Below, in pieces: positions 62,101-64,000 of a stretch of DNA of 64,000 nt. Positions within the stretch are counted from its first letter, which is position 1, and each line of letters begins with the position of its first letter. The notes under the pieces were generated by a model. It was not told the DNA's origin, searched no databases, and saw only the letters and a list, made by a program, of their open reading frames with translations. Source of the stretch: WTGU01 sp965200925 (GTDB taxonomy: Bacteria > Pseudomonadota > Alphaproteobacteria > UBA828); assembly GCA_965200925.1 (NCBI GenBank), contig OZ241738.1, positions 1,178,001 through 1,242,000 of the forward strand. The letters run 5' to 3'. The translations under genes and the position numbers were made by a program.

Positions 62101-62169
62101 ATGAGAGTCCAGGGTGGCCGCGTGAAATTCTCTGCCCCCCCCCCCCCCCGCGAAGGGTTAGGGCGGTGA
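62101..62169 (+). promoter_or_regulatory. Candidate leader ORF through the C15 tract
   Basis: A 22-codon frame from ATG 62101 (MRVQGGRVKFSAPPPP...) crosses the C15 tract and ends at TGA 62167-62169, overlapping the GTG start of the surface protein as GTGA. One additional C would place ATG 62101 in frame with the surface protein with no stop between. One fewer C would end the leader at a TAG a few bases before the GTG. Only a weak GGA precedes ATG 62101, so its translation is unproven. Confidence 0.35.
62135..62149. repeat. Homopolymer tract of 15 C upstream of the Calx-beta surface-protein gene
   Basis: An uninterrupted run of 15 C ends 16 bases before GTG 62166, directly upstream of the GAAGGG ribosome-binding site. 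Length and position match a contingency locus. It mirrors the C22 tract before autotransporter 1 in strand, position and reading-frame logic. Confidence 0.85.
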
Positions 62170-64000
62170 GGGGTCGCGTTTGCGCCCTCGCGGCGGGGCT
62201 GGGGCTGGCGGCCGTGCTGGCCGTCTTCGCGGCCGCGCCCGCCGCCGCCCAGTCCGTCAGCATCATCTCCACCCCCGCCAACGGCACCCACTACGTCCTT
62301 GGCGAGGAGATCAGAACCCGGATCACCCACGGCCAAGTCTTCGGCGTCGCCGGCGGCGCCTGGAACACCATATTCATGAGGATCAATATCGGCGGCACCG
62401 TGCGACAGGCGAGCATACGCGAGGGGTACCGGGTCCGGGCGACGTCGCACACCTTCCGCTACGTGGTGACGCGGAACGACGTCGACACCGACGGCATCAC
62501 CATTCCGGCCAACTCGATCGGCGGCCCCTCCTGGAGGTCTTTCGGATTCGGTACCGTCAACCGCAACCATGGCGCCCTGAACAACCAGGCGGCGCACAAG
62601 GTGATCGGCAGCGAGGCGCGGGTCACGTCCTCGAACCCCGGGTGGCTGACCTGGCCGACCCTGAACACCGCGACGCTCACCGTGACCCTGACCGGCTCCA
62701 CGTTCGGCAGCAGCGTGGCCGCCTCCAACTTCACGATCAACGCCTCGCCGGCGATCACCGGGCTGAGCATCTCCGGCGCGAGCGCCACCAGCGGCGGGAC
62801 GACGGCGACGCTGACGCTCGGTTACACCGGCTCGACGACGCTGACCGGCGACCGGACCTTCACGGTGACGGTGGCCGCCGCCGCCCATGCCGGCACCATC
62901 GGCCTGACCACCAACGCGGTGACGGTGGGCACCATCCCGACGCCGACGCTGGCGATCTCTCCGACGTCGATCGCGGAGAACGGCGGGGTGGCGACGGTGA
63001 CGGCGACGCTGGACAAGACCCTGATCCAGCCGGTGACGGTCACGGCGACGGCGGAGGCGGGGACGAACGCGGCCGCCGGGGACTTCACGCAGACGGGAAC
63101 GACGCTGACCTTCGCGGCGGGGACGACGGCCAGCACCGGGCTGATCACGCTGACGGCGGTGGACGACGACACCGACGGGCCGAACAAGACGGTGCGGGTG
63201 ACGGGATCGAGCGCCTCGGGCAGCCAGGCGCGGTCCCCGAGCGATGCGACGATGACGATCACCGACGACGACGCGACGCCGACGCCGACGCTGGTGCTAA
63301 GCGCGACGTCGATCTCGGAGAACGGCGGGATGGCGACGGTGACGGCGAGGCTGTCGCATCCGTCGGCGCAGCCGACGACGGTGACGCTGACGGCGGCGGC
63401 GCAAGGGGGCTTGCAGGCGTCGGATTACACGCAAGCGGGGAGCAGCACGCTGACCATCGCGGCGGGGGCGACGACGACCACCGACAACCGCCGCTTCACG
63501 GCCGTCGACAACGACGTGGACGCGCCGGACAAGTCGCTCAGGATTTCGGCGACGGTCGCCAACGGCCACGGGGCGGGGACCGCGCAGAACGTGACGCTGA
63601 CCTTCACCGACGACGAGGCGACGGCGACGGCGACGCTGGTGCTGGACCCGGCTTCGATCTCGGAGAACGGCGGCCTCTCGACGGTGACGGCGCGTCTGTC
63701 GCACCCGGCGTCGGAGGCGACGACCTTGACGGTGTCGGCGACGGCGGTCTCCCCGGCGCTGCAGGCCGACTTCACGCGGACGGGCTCGACGCTGACCATC
63801 GCGGCGGGCGTCACGACCAGCGCGGGGCTGGTGACGGTGACCGCGGTGGACAACTCGGCGGCGGAGGGAAGCAAGCGGGTGACGGTGGCGGCGTCGGCGG
63901 ATGGCGGTCACGGCGTGGCAGCCCCGTCGAGCGCGACGCTCACCATCCGCGACGACGAGCACGCGCTGGACGTGAGCGCGGTGAGCGGCCAGGCGACGGA
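62166..64000 (+). CDS. Large secreted Calx-beta repeat surface protein, 3' truncated by window edge
   Basis: The frame is open from GTG 62166 to the end of the window (611 codons) without a stop. A Sec signal peptide (about residues 1-29, GLGLAAVLAVFAAAPAAAQ) precedes an Ig-like N-terminal domain (VSIISTPANGTHYVLGEEIR ... VTRNDVDTDGITIPANSI) familiar from giant adhesins. From about residue 255 come Calx-beta-type repeats of roughly 105-115 residues, each opening with a SIxENGG motif (SIAENGGVATVTA, SISENGGMATVTARLSH, SISENGGLSTVTARLSH) and closing with ITDDD or FTDDE, which bind calcium in relatives. At least three are visible. GAAGGG lies eight bases before the start, and the C15 tract just before it. 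Likely a calcium-stabilised cell-surface adhesin; the export route is beyond the window. Confidence 0.85.
   Translation, partial: MRGRVCALAAGLGLAAVLAVFAAAPAAAQSVSIISTPANGTHYVLGEEIRTRITHGQVFGVAGGAWNTIFMRINIGGTVRQASIREGYRVRATSHTFRYVVTRNDVDTDGITIPANSIGGPSWRSFGFGTVNRNHGALNNQAAHKVIGSEARVTSSNPGWLTWPTLNTATLTVTLTGSTFGSSVAASNFTINASPAITGLSISGASATSGGTTATLTLGYTGSTTLTGDRTFTVTVAAAAHAGTIGLTTNAVTVGTIPTPTLAISPTSIAENGGVATVTATLDKTLIQPVTVTATAEAGTNAAAGDFTQTGTTLTFAAGTTASTGLITLTAVDDDTDGPNKTVRVTGSSASGSQARSPSDATMTITDDDATPTPTLVLSATSISENGGMATVTARLSHPSAQPTTVTLTAAAQGGLQASDYTQAGSSTLTIAAGATTTTDNRRFTAVDNDVDAPDKSLRISATVANGHGAGTAQNVTLTFTDDEATATATLVLDPASISENGGLSTVTARLSHPASEATTLTVSATAVSPALQADFTRTGSTLTIAAGVTTSAGLVTVTAVDNSAAEGSKRVTVAASADGGHGVAAPSSATLTIRDDEHALDVSAVSGQAT

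Overview
The window is about 64 kb of high-GC DNA whose gene content points to an alphaproteobacterium: homoserine kinase ThrB type II overlapping rnhA, an Rrf2-sufBCDSUT-sufA operon, cox-type molybdenum-hydroxylase maturation genes, acetoacetyl-CoA synthetase and a ribose-type ABC importer. No rRNA, tRNA or CRISPR array was recognised. The species cannot be named from the sequence alone.

Layout. 0-2.2 kb: end of a housekeeping operon (thrB, rnhA, an AIR-synthase-like gene cut by the window edge). 2.3-15.5 kb: three tandem paralogous type V autotransporter genes on the minus strand, with a broken BrnA-like antitoxin gene, a 34-bp perfect palindrome and heptad repeats between the second and third. 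15.6-16.7 kb: small membrane/coiled-coil genes with a tandem duplication. 16.8-25.5 kb: Rieske protein, acetyl-CoA synthetase, an acyl-CoA ligase, a ketopantoate-reductase-like enzyme, a molybdenum hydroxylase large subunit, a VOC protein and a crotonase. 25.7-28.8 kb: a stand-alone UvrD-type helicase with an inserted nuclease-like domain and C-terminal zinc ribbons. 29.0-33.8 kb: sugar ABC importer with two fused permeases. 33.9-38.7 kb: a compositionally distinct four-gene overlapping operon (PP-loop ATPase, SF2 helicase, GHKL ATPase, PLD nuclease). 38.7-45.4 kb: suf operon. 45.7-54.4 kb: acetoacetyl-CoA synthetase, an MNT/HEPN pair, small metabolic genes, a motif-less ABC ATPase, hsp20 and an orphan coiled-coil protein. 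54.4-60.3 kb: a seven-gene molybdenum-enzyme maturation operon ending in phnW. 60.4-64 kb: transposase remnant, HTH gene, 66-bp minisatellite, small membrane proteins, and the start of a large secreted Calx-beta protein that runs off the window.

Two themes stand out. First, secreted-protein genes sit behind G/C homopolymers: 22 C before autotransporter 1 and 15 C before the Calx-beta protein. In both cases a short proline-rich upstream frame runs through the tract and ends exactly on the surface gene's start codon (ATGA or GTGA overlap), and one added C would fuse it in frame. Autotransporter 2 has G8 inside its predicted promoter spacer. This looks like phase-variable surface display, and the autotransporter array also looks mosaic. 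Second, the 33.9-38.7 kb operon combines four enzymatic modules that I do not recognise as a described set. It lies directly behind the Fe-S/sulfur-mobilising suf operon and is the best candidate for an undescribed DNA-modification or anti-phage system.

Most long frames opposite the high-GC genes are codon-bias shadows and were left out. Composition statements are by eye. All family calls rest on motif recognition without database searches.
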